A stretch of DNA of 64,000 nucleotides from Cryptomeria japonica (Eukaryota; Streptophyta; Pinopsida; Cupressales; Cupressaceae), in assembly GCF_030272615.1 (NCBI RefSeq), contig NC_081407.1:315360456-315424455 (forward strand), given 5' to 3'. The notes beneath the pieces were generated by a model. That model saw only the letters and a list, made by a program, of their open reading frames with translations. It did no database searches and had not been told where the DNA came from. A program made the position numbers and the translations under genes. This document shows positions 44,926 to 57,094 of this stretch, piece after piece. Numbering within the stretch: the stretch's first letter is position 1; each line of letters starts with the position of its first letter.

Positions 44926-46502
44926 TGTTGAACATAATGTACCACTGAGAGGGGGCTGAATTAGTGGTGCCTAAATTATTTTCCTTTTTAAAACAACCTT
45001 AGAATACTGGTTATTATCCTAAGCACTAAACAGTCAAACCGGTAAGACAAATAAGGATACCAAATGAGACAAACACACAAATGCAACCCACAACACCAGA
45101 TGTATGAGGAAAACCCAATATGGTAAAAAAATCGGTGACAAATGTTGCTAGAGACTACTACTCCAATCCAACCTCACAAGTGAAACAATGAACTACAAAT
45201 ATTTAGGGCACCAACCCAAGTAGCACTAGCCCCTGCACCAAGCTCCAACTTGGTGATGTATATTGAAATACAATTTTGATACAGTTATAGCTTTTGGTTG
45301 CAAATGAGTTCTGTAACACTTGATCAAATAGATTTATGCTGGTTAACAATCTTCTCTTTTTCTCTCTCAGACTCACAACACACTTAGTCACACTTGGATG
45401 CCTTCTTAGTCAATCACACCTAACCGGTTAGCTCAACTGCTAGAATTGCAATAGTTTACTGGTACTCTATCACTGTCAGTTATAGCCTCTCATCAGTTTT
45501 CGCTACTAACTCACTCTACAACTTTCTTAGAATAAATTATAAGGAAGATGATCATTCTCTCTGCTCAAGCTCGCTTCACTCTACTTATTCACATCAAGCA
45601 TCCACTATTTCTATCTCGAGCTCATATATTTATTATCTTGGATTCCCACCTAAAACCACATTCAAGCAATGTCATGTTAGGCTTTGCCTTCTCTAACTCT
45701 AACCAAATCAGATTTGATTTGATCTGCTTTTCCAGGGATATGATCTTCATAATATCGATCAACACCAACAAAGATTCACATTCCAATTTACATTTTCTAA
45801 ATCTATAGATCTGTACCATACTTTTTTTCTCTTGTTTGTCATACGCCATTAATGGTTTTGTTGTTTCCTTCAGCAAATGGGTATGAAGATCAAATATTCT
45901 TGTAGGATAAATTCAGTCATTTGCCAGCTTGCCTTCCTCGAGACGCAATCCTTTGGCATCCTCCATGATTTGCGGGTTCTTCATAAAAGTTGACCTACTT
46001 GCTAACATGTTACGTCGTTGCACACTTCATCGACCTGTGCAATATCACCACATGGCATCCAGCTATTATGTTTGTCAACATCCACCTCTACTTAGATTTA
46101 TATGTCGGTTTGACATTCTTTGTCGACCAAGGTTGACTACCAGCTGAGTTCACCTTATCGGTATGACCAACAAACATCCTCTGTACCAGCATCACATCCT
46201 CTTGATAATTCATTTTGCCTTCCAGTTTTCCTTCTAGCATTTTGTGATTCTCTTAACACTCCACCTCTTCATCACAACCAAATAACCAACCTTCATCCTA
46301 GTTTTTGCCTTACTAGTAAGCCTTCTTTATCGGTAGATGACACAATTCATGTGTACCGGTAGCCTTTCTTTTGTTTGCTCACTCACATGTGGATTTCAAT
46401 CATATGTCTTGCTCTTCTTATACCGGTCACAACTGCTTCCTTACCGGTGAGCTTGCCAAACTAGTTGACATTAATGACAACTTAATGCCAATAATGCCAA
46501 CA
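44926..46502 (-). repeat. LTR shared by copia-A (5' LTR) and copia-B (3' LTR)
   Basis: A 1577-bp LTR bounded by TG...CA. On one side is a primer site leading into copia-A gag, on the other a polypurine tract (CCAAAGGGGGAGAT on the minus strand, 46503-46516) that ends copia-B. One LTR therefore serves as the end of one unit and the start of the next. Confidence 0.88.
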
Positions 46503-47430
46503 ATCTCCCCCTTTGGCATTGATGTTGACTTACTACAAGACTTCATACTAGTATATTTCTCCCCCTTTGACACAATGACAAAGGGTATTGTACACTCCCC
46601 CTTTGATCCATACCTAGCTCTTGCTTAGGCTGCTACCAGTGATTGCAGCCGGTAGTGAGATGTGGTTCAAGAGTTATAGATGCTACTATGAACTCCCCTT
46701 GAACCATATAAATCCTTCCTTTCTCAAGTGCATAAGGTAGGTGACACAACTCCCAACTTGTGTCTTAGGTACTCAAAAATGCTTACTGACAATGGTTTGG
46801 TGAAAATTTCTAATACCTATTCTCCGGTAGTGACATAATCCATCTTTACTTCCTGTCCTTCAACTTTCTCTCTAAGAAAATGATACATGATGGATATATG
46901 CTTTGTCCTAGAATGCATCACTAGATTCTTTGATATGTTGATGGCACTCAAATTATCACACCTGATGAGAATAGGATCAGTGATGTCCACATGTATGTCT
47001 TTGAGGGTTTGCTTCATTCAAAGTACTTGAGAGCAACATGTAGCTACAACAATGTATTCTGCTTTAGCTATTGAAAGGGGGACTGAATCCTTCTTCTTAC
47101 TATACCATGAGACCAACCGGTCACCTAGGAAGAATGCACCACCACTTGTGCTCTTTCAGTCATCAATGCAACCTACCCAATCAACATCAATGTATGCTTC
47201 CAAGATGAATCCCCCTTCTTTAGGGTACCACAAACCATAAGTGAGTGTTCCTTGGAGGTACCTAAAAATTCTCCTTACAACATTCATGTGTGAGTTCTTA
47301 GGTGCAGCTCGAAATCTAGCCACCATGCACATTGCATGTACTATATCTAGTCTAGAAGCAACTAGATACAATAGGCTACCTATCATGGATCTATATAATG
47401 TTTGATCCACCACCGGTGATTCATCATTAT
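46503..47430 (-). mobile_element. Ty1/copia fragment copia-B: end of RT, RNase H, polypurine tracts
   Basis: The end of RT is at 47413-47156 (YRSMIGSLLYLVASRLDIVH, then YLQGTLTYGLWYP) and RNase H follows to about 46790 (STSGGAFFLGDRLVSW, then IRCDNLSAINISKNLVMHSR and HISIMYHFLREKVEG). Stops interrupt both. From 46620 to 46503 the minus strand has three GGGGGAG-type purine tracts, the last touching the LTR. Upstream RT is cut at about 47430, where a LINE fragment starts. Confidence 0.88.
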
Positions 47431-47449
47431 TGTATTTGTATTTAATCTC

Positions 47450-48639
47450 TAGTTTATATTGATAAATTTTGATCTGGCCATATTCTTATGATATATCTTT
47501 TAAAGTTTAAAAACATGTGGCTTGGGGACCAGGAAATTAAGGAACAAAGTAATGCATTATGGAATGAAGCTCACAAAATCAAAGGATCCAAAATATTTTA
47601 ATTGTTCAATAAATTGAGATAAATGAAAGGAAAACTAAAAGAATGGAATAAAACACATTTGAAAAATATATTTGATGAAAAAGTAAGGTTGGAGGAAAAA
47701 TTATTAGCTTTCAATGATATAGTTATAAATGAAGGAATGAATTGGGAGTCTTATCTAAAGAACTAGGAAGTCATGGGTTAACACTCTAAAATATTGACAA
47801 GGGAGGGGATAGTTTGGAGATAAATATATTAAGATTATTGTCTCAAATAAAGTGATAGGATTTATTTATTGTGCAAAACCCTATAAAGGTGAAAGGGAAT
47901 CAAAATATTACTATAAGAAATAAAAATAAAGATGGTTTGATTGTGGAAAGTCTTGAGGATATTGGACATGTTGCATTAGATTTTTCAAAGAGTTCTTAAA
48001 ATGTGTCTAGGAACAAAAATGATGGAAAAAAGAAGTCTATAATTGATCATATCCCATATCTTGTGTGTTTTAAGTAGATTGATTTCTTGAGAAATCCTTT
48101 ACTTGATGATGAAATTAGGAAATTAAATTTTCAAATATATTCAAACAAAGCACCCAAAATGGATGAATTTTCTCTAAGTTTTATAAAACAATTTAAAACT
48201 CATTGTCAAGGACTTGGTAAGACACCAACTAAGGAATATAAAAAGAAATACATAATGCTCAAATAGTTGAACAAGTTTTAATTATTAACTATTAAAAATA
48301 AGACTATTTTTAAATGAGAAAAGTAGTTTTACTCCTAGGATATTAAGCATAGAAGGTATTTTTATTTCCCATGAGACCATTCACTCAACAAAAGTAAAGG
48401 AGAAAGGATGACAATTAAATTTAATATAATAAATGAAAGTAGATTGACAACTATAGATTGACCCTATATTTTATCTTATTGTAAACGGTAATCCTTAGTG
48501 TTTCTTCCCATTTCTAGGGGACGGGGACAAGGAGATCCACTATCTTCATTTCTTTTCATTTTATTTGTTAAAGCTTTATGTTGATCTATTCAAGTTGAAA
48601 GAGCTTAGGATAGATGGCAAGAAGTAAAGATGACATTTG
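47450..48639 (+). pseudogene. LINE ORF2 fragment: linker and RT, left part
   Basis: Plus strand, heavily broken. Readable blocks: KLKEWNKTHLKNIFDEKVRL (about 47634-47695), a REGIVW segment (about 47805), NKAPKMDEFSLSFIKQF (about 48145-48200, RT motif normally NKAPGPDGF), and a degraded GDGDKEIH-like block near 48510-48535 where L1 RTs have RQGDPLSPFLF. The copia-4 insertion at 48640 splits it; the next RT motif (FVDDTLLFG) is on the far side. The LINE was in place before copia-4. Confidence 0.8.
48635..48639. repeat. target-site duplication of copia-4, left copy
   Basis: ATTTG directly before the LTR start TGTTGGC; identical to 56394-56398. Confidence 0.93.
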
Positions 48640-50197
48640 TGTTGGCATTATAATAGACAAGAAGAAGGTTGGCATTCCAATTACAATGAGAGATTGTTGG
48701 CATTTCAATAAGGATATTGAGAAGATTGTTGATGACTATGGATATAACTGATTAAGGATGATTACTGTCTTAATATTATTATTTTGTCATTGATGTCAAG
48801 AAATTGATTTTCTAATTCAGTATGATGTTGCCATATCTTAAGAAGTATGACTTGATGAGCATAAAGATGTCGGTAAAAGACACAGAAATAATATGATGAA
48901 TAAGGGGATAAGTTATTCAATGGGCAACTATTAACAAGTTAGACAATGATGAGATCATGATGTTTAGATTGTTTTGATATCCTACATATGCTATTGTTTG
49001 AAAGGTTAATACTATATTATGTTACCGAGCAAAGAACCTAGTTGGTAAACCCTAAGGATCCTAGTCAGTAAAACCCTAAGGTTATCGCTATCGGTTAATG
49101 AAGGCAGAATGTCTACCAAGTGAAGTTTAGTATTCACCGAGTTGTTACCGAGTTACAACTGAGCTATAACAGAATGCATTAAATGTTTACATGTGATATT
49201 TAATGAAGGAAGCTGATGAGATGGAGTGGATTAAATGATTAGTAAGCCGTGTATGAAGATTGCTAAAGAATCTATGGTAAAGAAAGATTGGCAGGAAGAT
49301 CTACAACTCAGATTGAATTGCAATACCCTAACACAAGTTCCAAGGTGAAAATGTAAGTTCCAAGGTGGGGTAAAACATTTTCAGATCGAAGGATACATTG
49401 AACCTAGACAAGATTGAAGATCTGATGGCTATGATTGATCATGGGAAATGTGATCAAGGAGATTAAGTGGTTGGAAGATTGTTTATAAATAGGAAACTGT
49501 TGTTAAACAATGTATGCGGGCAAGTGTATGCACAAGGATGCTACATAGTGATTACCGAGCACATAAGCTTGAAGACCTATTTTGATAACAGAGTATAGAG
49601 CCTAGAAGAGGGACAAGATAAGTCCTATGAATTGATTTTATTGAGCAAATAAGAATCTGCTTAAACATTTTTAGATGTGAAGTTGCAGACATTTTTATTA
49701 CTGTTATTTTGAGAAGTAGAAAAAATCTCTTAACCGAGTGGACTTAATAGTCTTATTTGTAAAATCCTCTAGCAAGGTGACATTCTTATTGAGTGTTTGA
49801 AATCCTTTAACAAGGCCACTTCTAAAAAGATGAAGATCCTAACAGATCTGAGGGAAATCCCTTAACCGGGTCACATCTAGCAATGTGTTTGTAATCTTTA
49901 ACAGGATTTGCTTTTAACCGAGCATACTCTAGAAGAGTATATTTCTTAGTGGGTCCGAAATCCCACAATGGTTTTTCCCTATTTGGGTTTCCACGTTAAA
50001 TTTGGTGTTATGAGGTTTATATTGTTCATATGCTTTTGAGTTTGCATGTTTGACAGTATTGATTATATGACTGATATATATGTTACCAAGGTTGAATCTG
50101 ATGTTTTTATGGATGATTAAGTTTGTATGATTCACCCCCCCTCTCATCTTGTTGGCTATTGGATCTGTACTAATCATATTTAGTATCAGAACTATCA
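48640..50197 (+). repeat. 5' LTR of copia-4 (1558 bp)
   Basis: TGTTGGCATT...AGAACTATCA. It contains a second TGTTGGCATT at 48695 preceded by GAGAGAT, like a polypurine/LTR junction; the CTTTAAC-GGT motif array (about 49735-49925); the block CCCACAATGGTTTTTCCC then GGGTTTCCACGT (49962-49996); and the terminal GATTCACCCCCCCTCTCA (about 50128-50145). Confidence 0.95.
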
Positions 50198-50212
50198 ATT
50201 GGTATCAGATCT
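50198..50212 (+). promoter_or_regulatory. primer binding site of copia-4
   Basis: ATTGGTATCAGATCT right after the LTR; one change from TGGTATCAGAGC. Confidence 0.92.
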
Positions 50213-50261
50213 TTGGACTCCGGAAGAAAAGTTTAAAGGCACTTGAGTTAAAGATCCAAAA

Positions 50262-51612
50262 GATGTATAAGAGGGATGCATCGAAGCTGATTAAGTCAAA
50301 TTTCTCTACATGGAAGAAAAGGATGAAGTTGCATCTATCAGGAATTGGAGAATATGTTGTATACTATCCAGAGAATGATTTTGTCACACTGAGCACCTAT
50401 CCATTGACAATGGAAGAGATAAAGGCAAAGCAAGAACATATTCAAGCAATGATTGAAATAACATTTGCATTGATTGACTCAAAGTTTAATGATCTAGAGG
50501 GATGTACTGATGCAAAGGCAATGTGGACTAAGCTCATATCTGTGTATGGTGGAGATGAACATGTTCAAAGTGCAAAAGCAGATAGTCTAAGAGGACAACT
50601 TGAATCTATGAGGATGAATGAAGGTGAGAACATAACCTAGTACAATACAAGACTAAAAGAGATTGTCAATCAAATCAAAGGAGTAGGTGGAACTATTGAA
50701 GAAAAAGATATAACAAGTAAGTTGTTAAGAACCCTTCTACCAGCCTATACAATCCGAGTCTCTGCAATCAATGAATAGAGGTTTGTAACCAATATGCCAA
50801 TTTCTTTAGATGCTACTATTGGTAAGCTACATGCATTTGAGTTAAGTAACTTTGATAACAGTGGGTCATCGGTAAATAAAGTTGAATCTGCATTCAGTTC
50901 TTTTCATATTGATGAAACTGATGATTACAATGATAGAAAGTATAAGTACTCTAAAGGGAATCACAGTAGAGCAAGTGAAAGATTTCGCAAAAACATGGAG
51001 GAGGTACACAAACTGTATGAGGAAATTAGAAAGAAAGAAGAGTTTGAAGCACTATTAGCTAGAAGGCTACCGAGAGGAAAAGGTAAGTATAAAGGAAAGC
51101 TACCTTTAAAATGTTTCAATTGTGATAAGATAGGACATATGGCTTCTAACTATCCTGACAAAGAATCTAGTGAAAAGAGAGATTATCGAGATAATAGACA
51201 GAAAGATAATCATTATAGAGGACACCGAGACTTCAGAAGAAGAGATAAAAAGACATGCCTAATAGCTGATGAGGAATCTAATGATGATAAATCAGATGAA
51301 ACTGATACAGAGGAAGTTGTTTATGTGGCTATCAAAGATGGATCAGATGAAGAAAGGTATGAAGAAAAAGATTTAATATCTCATATAAATACTAATGATT
51401 CTTGGATCATAGATAGTGGTTGCTCACATCACATGACAGGTGATAAACACAAGTTTATTAGATTAGATGATTATGATGGAGGCTATGTAAGATTTGGTAA
51501 TGATGCACCATGTCCGGTAAGAGGTAAAGGATCCATAACACTTCTTGACAATGCTAAATGTAATGATGCTTATTGGGTTGAAGGTTTGAAATACAATTTG
51601 TTGAGTGTAGCA
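50262..51612 (+). pseudogene. copia-4 gag and protease
   Basis: The start is taken as the ATG at 50262 (MYKRDASKLIKSNFSTWKKR), the first in the capsid frame inside the primer site; upstream codons belong to the LTR. Capsid motifs include KAMWTKLISVYGGDEHVQ. One stop at 50638 (NIT-stop-YNTRL, expected Gln) and another near 50776 break it. A zinc knuckle at about 51112-51153 reads CFNCDKIGHMASNY, last Cys lost. The protease (about 51400-51440) is intact as WIIDSGCSHHMTGD. The frame stops at 51613 just after LLSVA, where copia pre-integrase normally continues with QL. Confidence 0.92.
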
Positions 51613-52617
51613 TAGTTAAACAACACAGGTTACCGAATAGAGTTTGAAAAAGGAATTGTGAAAGTTCATGACAAGCATGGAAAGTTAGCTGCTACCGGGA
51701 CACAAACAAGAGGTAATACATTTCATCTTGACTCAACTTGGAATAAATGTCTATATGCAAGGATAGATGATACTTGGTTATGGCATAAAAGGTTTTGTCA
51801 TGTTAATTTTGATAATCTGATCAAAATAAGTAAGAAGCACCGAGTAAGAGGTCTACCAAGTCTTGAAAAACCTGAGAATGTTATGTGTTGAGGATGCCAG
51901 ATGGGTAAGATGACAAGATCAAGCTTTAAAAGTTAAGTCCTACACTTCTAAGGGAATTTTAGATCTTGTGCATACTGATCTTTGTGGTCCTATGAAAGTT
52001 TAGAGTTATTATGGTGATAAATATTTCATATTATTTGTGGACGATTACTCAAGGATGATGTCAATAATGTTTTTAAAAGAAAAATCAGAAGCTTTTCAAA
52101 TGTTTAAATGGTATAAGGCTACAGTTGAAAATGAAACAGAAAGACAATTGAAATGTCTCAGATCAGATAGAGGAGGAGAGTTTACTTCTGATGAGTTCAA
52201 CTTATTTTGTAATGATCATGGTATAAAAAGACAAGTCTCTGCATCGAGAACTCCACAATAGAATGGAATAGCTGAAATAAGAAACAAATCTATTGTGGAT
52301 TGTGCTAGAACATTGATGATTGAGAAGAAGGTGCCACAAACATTTTGGAGAGAAGCAATAAGCATAGCAGTTTACACCCTGAACCGAGTACAACTGAAGA
52401 AAGGAACTTTGAAGACACATTATGAAATCTAGTATGACAAGAAACCTAATGTAAGTTATTTTAAAATCTTTGGGAGTAGATGCTATGTTCATAAAGATAT
52501 AGAAATGGTAAGTTTGATCAGAAAAGTGAAGAAGGAACATTTTTAGGTTATTCTTCTAGAAGCAAAGCATTTAAATGTCTGATCAAATCATCTAACAAAA
52601 TAGTAGAAAGTGCAAAT
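51613..52617 (+). pseudogene. copia-4 integrase, two frame changes
   Basis: The zinc-binding part is at about 51770-51900 (WLWHKRFCHVNFDNL, then a degraded Cys pair). Between 51890 and 52030 the frame shifts. The core has VDDYSRMMSIMFL, LRSDRGGEFTSDEF and PQ-stop-NGIAEIRNKS, where the stop replaces the second Gln of PQQNG. All three acidic residues are still present. The C-terminal part includes [14 protein letters not shown]; a small deletion at about 52500 brings the frame back for RT. Confidence 0.9.
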
Positions 52618-53946
52618 GTGAAAATTTTTGAATTTGCAGAAAGAAATGATGAAGGAAACTCCAAAGAACCAGAAGATTATGAAGGATTTGTCTATGTTCA
52701 ACTGAGAAGTCCTACCGAGAAGACTGCTGAAGAAAATGAAGAGAATATCCAATTACCGAGTAATGAAGAAGATCATATAGAGCCTACCAAGCCTGTATTA
52801 GCCAAGTATGTTAGAAGGAATCATGCACCAAGTCAGATTATAGGAGATAAGAATGATCCAGTGATGACAAGGAACACACTAAGACAGAACACATGTCTAA
52901 TATCTGAAGTTGAACTGAGAATAGTGAAAGAGGCATTTAACAGTGAAGATTGGATAAATGCTATGACAGAAGAGATTGATCAAATCAAGAAGAATGACAC
53001 ATGGACACTGGTCCCAAGACTGAAGGACAAAAATGTAATCGGTACAAAGTGGATCTTCAGAAACAAGCTAAATGAAAAAGGTGAGGTCATTCAGAATAAA
53101 GCAAGACTAGTTTGCAAAGGTTATGCCCAAGAAGAAGGAATTGGTTATGGTGAGACTTTTGCACCTGTGGCAAGACTTGAAGGAGTAAGAACATGTTTGG
53201 CATATGCTGCTTACAATAATTTCAAGGTATATCAAATGGATGTCAAATCTGCATTTCTGAATGGTATATTAGAAGAAGTTTTCATTATACAACCTAAAGG
53301 ATTTGTTGAAGGAGAAAATAATGATCAGGTATGTAAATTGAACAAAGCTTTATATGGTCTGAAACAAGCACCTAGAGCATGGTATGAGATATTACACTCA
53401 TATTTGATCAAAATTGGTTTTATAAGAACAAGTGAAAACAACAATATGTACATGAAGAATGATGAAAATGGAATACTGATCTCAGCCATATTTGTTGATG
53501 ATATTATCTTTAGTGGAAATGACTCTCTATGCAAGAACTTTGGAAATGAAATGAATAAAGAATTTGAGATGTCATTAATCGGTGAGATAAAATATTTTAT
53601 AAGTCTGCAGATACTACAAATGAAAGATGAGATTTTCATTACCCAATCCATGTACATAAAGGAAATCTTGAAGAAATTTGGAATGGAGGATTCAAAACCA
53701 GTAAGTACTCCTATGACTAGCAATTGTAAACTATCAAAGAATGATGAATCTGCATCTGTTGATGAGACACTTTACCGATCTATGATTGGAAAGTTGCAAT
53801 ATGTTGTTCACAGCAGGCCAGATATAGCACATGCAGTAGGTATTGCTGCAAGATTTTCTGCAGATCCTAAGGAAACACACATGATGACAATCAAAAGAAT
53901 TTTCAGATACTTAAAAGGCACTGAAGATTATGGCTTAGTATATTAG
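52618..53946 (+). CDS. copia-4 reverse transcriptase, uninterrupted 442 codons
   Basis: The longest intact pol segment in the window. An acidic linker (residues about 1-70) is followed by [19 protein letters not shown], the [18 protein letters not shown]-type segment, [32 protein letters not shown], the active site [23 protein letters not shown], and the connection [20 protein letters not shown]. The catalytic Asp pair is intact. It ends at 53944 in a stop (LVY-stop-KGN) where a Trp is expected (TGG to TAG), just before RNase H. In the living element it would be part of a Gag-Pol polyprotein, not a separate gene. Confidence 0.93.
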   Translation: MKIFEFAERNDEGNSKEPEDYEGFVYVQLRSPTEKTAEENEENIQLPSNEEDHIEPTKPVLAKYVRRNHAPSQIIGDKNDPVMTRNTLRQNTCLISEVELRIVKEAFNSEDWINAMTEEIDQIKKNDTWTLVPRLKDKNVIGTKWIFRNKLNEKGEVIQNKARLVCKGYAQEEGIGYGETFAPVARLEGVRTCLAYAAYNNFKVYQMDVKSAFLNGILEEVFIIQPKGFVEGENNDQVCKLNKALYGLKQAPRAWYEILHSYLIKIGFIRTSENNNMYMKNDENGILISAIFVDDIIFSGNDSLCKNFGNEMNKEFEMSLIGEIKYFISLQILQMKDEIFITQSMYIKEILKKFGMEDSKPVSTPMTSNCKLSKNDESASVDETLYRSMIGKLQYVVHSRPDIAHAVGIAARFSADPKETHMMTIKRIFRYLKGTEDYGLVY

Positions 53947-54441
53947 AAAGGAAATGTTTTTGATTTAAAAGTTTATATTGATGATGATTGGGCAGGCAAC
54001 ATTGATGACAGGAAAAGCACAAGTGGAGGAGCTTTCTTTTTAGGAGAAAGACTAGTGAGTTGGCTTAGCAAGAAACAAGGATGTGTTTCTCAGTCAATAG
54101 TAGAAGCTAAATATGTTGCTATAGGACTGAATTGCACCAATATAGCATGGATCAAACAACTGTTGGAAGGTATAAATGAGCAAGTTACCAAGCCAGTAAC
54201 TATATTTTGTGATAACACTAGTGCCATTAACATTTCAAAGAATCCTGTTATGCACTCTAAGACAAAGGACATCTCTATCAAATATCATCTTAGAGAAGAA
54301 GTTCAAGAGAAGAAAGTGGTTTTGGAGTATGTTAGCACAAAGGAACAAATTGCAAACATCTTCACCAAGCCACTACCAAAGGACACTTTTGAGTATCTCA
54401 GAAGTCAATTAGGGGTCCTACCCCTATCTTCCATTCACTGA
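53947..54441 (+). pseudogene. copia-4 RNase H
   Basis: Same frame as RT after one stop. Motifs: IDDDWAGNIDDRKSTSGGAF (first acidic residue), SWLSKKQGCVSQSIVEAKYV (Glu), IFCDNTSAINISKNPVMHSK (Asp), then FTKPLPKDTFEYLRSQLG, the normal end of copia pol. The stop at 54439 is a natural terminus (LPLSSIH). Confidence 0.93.
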
Positions 54442-54830
54442 CCAAGTTCGGTGAAAGCATCAATTCGATGACTCTACAGAATATCTTATAGGAGTTGATG
54501 CTGATTTACACACTTTAGGAGGTTTTCTAAAGGTGTGCAGGAAACAATAAATAGAGAAAAGGAATTTAAGACAAAATGCTCTGACCGAGACTGAATTGAT
54601 ACATAACAGCATGAAATTCACTTCTTAGAGCAAGAAATTATGTTTTTAGTTCTTTTCATTTTTGGCATTGTTGTCAAAGGGGGAGAAGACTACTATATGG
54701 GGGAGAAGTCTACTGATCGAAGGAGAAGACTAATGACAAAGGGAGAGCATTTTAGAATTTCACAGCAATCTGAATCTAAATCAATAAAGTCAAATCAATT
54801 GGTTTTGCCATCAATGCCAACAGGGGAGAT
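54442..54830 (+). promoter_or_regulatory. copia-4 3' leader with repeated polypurine tracts
   Basis: Non-coding. Purine runs AAAGGGGGAGAAG (about 54676), GGGGGAGAAG (about 54700), GAAGGAGAAG (about 54719) and AAAGGGAGAG (about 54738) come before the final tract CAGGGGAGAT that touches the LTR at 54830/54831. The last one is the expected plus-strand primer. Confidence 0.75.
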
Positions 54831-56393
54831 TGTTGGCATTATAACAGACAAGAAGAAGGTTGGCATTCCAATTACAATGAGAGATTGTTGGCATTTCAAT
54901 AAGGATATTGAGAAGGTTGTTGATGACTATGGATATAGCTGATTAAGGATGATTATTGTCTTAATATTATTATTTTTTCATTGATGTCAAGAAAATGATT
55001 TTCTAATTCAGTATGATGTTGCCATATCTTAAGAAGTATGATTTGATGAGTATAAAGATGTCGGTAAAAGACACAGAAAGAATATGATGAATAAGGGGAT
55101 AAGTTATTCAATGGGCAACTATTACTGAGTTAGACAATGATGAGATCATGATGTTTAGATTGTTTTGATATCCTACATATGCTATTGTTTGAAAGGTTAA
55201 TACTATACTATGTTGCCAAGCAAAGAACCTAGTCAGTAAACCCTAAGGAACCTAGTCGGTAAAACCCTAAGGTTATCGCTATCGGTTAATGAAGGCAGAA
55301 TGTCTATCGAGTGAAGTTTAGTATTCACCGAGTTGTTACCGAGTTACAACCAAGCTATAACAGAATGCATTAAATGTTTACATGTGATATTTAATGAAGG
55401 AAGCTGATGAGCTGGAGTGGATTAAATGATTGGTAAGCCATGTATGAAGATTGTTAAAGAATCTATGGTAAAGGAAGATCAGCAGGAAGATCTACAACTC
55501 AGATTGAACTACAATACCCTAACATAAGTTCCAAGGTGAAAATGCAAGTTCCAAGGCGAGGTAAAACATTTTCAGATCAAAGGATACATTGAACCTGGAT
55601 AAGATTGAAGATCTGATGGCTATGATTGATTATGGGAAATGTGATCAAGGAGATTAAGCAGTTGAAAGATTGTTTATAAATAGGAAACTGTTGATAAACA
55701 AGGTATGCAGGCAAGTGTATGCATAGAGATGCTACATAGTGATTACCAAGCATAGAATCTTGAAGACCTATTAGAATAATAGAGTATAGAAGCCCAACAG
55801 ATAGACAAGATTAGCTCTATGTCTAGATTGTATTGAACAAATAGGAATCTTCTTTAGCATTTTACATGTGAAGTTGCAGATAGATTTTTATTACTGTTAT
55901 TTTGTGAAAGTGACAGAAAATCTCTTAACCAAGTGGACTTAACAGTCTTATTTGTAAAACCCTCTAGCAAGGTGACATTCTGATTGAGTGTTTGAAATCC
56001 TTTAACAAGGTCACTTCTAACAAGGTGAAGATCCTAACAGATCTGAGGGAAATCCCTTAACCGGGTCACATCTAGCAATGTGTTTGTAATCTTTAATGGG
56101 ATTTGCTTTTAACCGAGCATACTCTAGAAGAGTATATTTCTTAGTGGGTCTGAAATCCCATAGTGGTTTTTCCCTATTTGGGTTTCCACATTAAATCTGG
56201 TGTTATGAGGTTTATATTGTTCATATGCTTTTGAGTTTGCATGTTTGACAGTTTTGATTATATGACTGATATATATGTTACCGAGGTTGAATCTGATGTT
56301 TTTATGGATGATTAAGTTTGTATGATTCAGCCCCCCCTCTCATCTTGTTGGCTATTAGATCTGTACTAATCATATTTAGTATCAGAACTATCA
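54831..56393 (+). repeat. 3' LTR of copia-4 (1563 bp)
   Basis: Same start, motif array and end as the 5' LTR, with scattered transitions. Followed directly by ATTTG. Confidence 0.95.
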
Positions 56394-56398
56394 ATTTG
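56394..56398. repeat. target-site duplication of copia-4, right copy
   Basis: ATTTG, identical to 48635-48639. Confidence 0.93.
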
Positions 56399-56575
56399 AG
56401 ACTTATCTAGTTTGTAGATGACACTCTCTTATTTGGTAACGTTATGTTGATCTATTCAAGTTGAAAGAGCTTAGGATAGATGGCAAGAAGTGAAGATGAC
56501 ATTTGAGACTTATCTAGTTTGTAGATGACACTCTCTTATTTGGTATTACAAAATAGGGAGGCTAATATTATAAAT
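56399..56575 (+). pseudogene. LINE RT fragment, right part, with 107-bp tandem duplication
   Basis: Continues the LINE interrupted by copia-4. The catalytic block FVDDTLLFG is at about 56510-56540, with a second copy at about 56410-56436. The second copy is part of a 107-bp duplication (period measured between the two GTAGATGACACTCTCTTATT sites) whose first unit is split by copia-4. The fragment ends where gypsy-2's LTR starts. Confidence 0.8.
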
Positions 56576-57048
56576 TGATGCAGGACCACCCCGATTCACA
56601 ACAATCTTGCATCAACCAAAAACATTTTCCTTTCTATTTTGTTTGCAGTTTCAATTTTCTTTCTGTGTGTCTTGTTTTTGGCTCACCAGATCTTGTGGAT
56701 TTGGATTATACTTGAAGACTTGATCATCCTTCTTTCTTTCAAACCACATCTCATTTGGATCACTTTCTGGCAAGATATCGCTACTGGTTTCCATGACAGT
56801 TTCTTGTTATCGGTTGTTCCTTTGTTACCAGTTGCCTGAGACCTATTCTAGTGATGTATCAGAACCTATTCCGAAGCTTATGAAGCCTTGAGCATTGATC
56901 TTGTTGTTTCTTTGCATGTGGCCAACCTTCTAAGTTTCATCCTTTGGATTTTTCAGAGGAATTTCTTGGTGGAGGCCGAACTTGTTCATTTTGCGCGTTA
57001 GGTCTTGTTCTTCGGGTTTTGATCCCTTTTGGGCCAATTGGATCCTTT

Positions 57049-57094
<46 letters not shown>

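Larger units (their letters stand above)
41742..46502 (-). mobile_element. Ty1/copia element copia-A (5' LTR to mid-integrase)
   Basis: The minus strand runs from the 5' LTR (46502-44926), primer site (44925-44912), gag, extended coiled-coil region with extra zinc knuckles, protease, and integrase up to the third catalytic residue, where another LTR interrupts at 41741. RT and RNase H are missing. Compared with copia-1, -2 and -4 this family has about 1.2 kb of extra coding sequence between the first zinc knuckle and the protease. Confidence 0.88.
48640..56393 (+). mobile_element. full-length Ty1/copia element copia-4 (7754 bp)
   Basis: Both LTRs (48640-50197 and 54831-56393), primer site, gag, protease, integrase, RT, RNase H and polypurine tract are present in copia order, with ATTTG duplications on both sides. 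The LTRs differ by about six positions in the first 180 bases compared by eye, so the insertion is not brand new. RT is an uninterrupted 442 codons; gag, integrase and the RT/RNase H border carry stops or frame changes. Confidence 0.96.

Noticed and set aside
54640-54942. 100-codon frame across the copia-4 polypurine tract
   Set aside because: It spans untranslated 3' leader and LTR, so it is a chance open frame.
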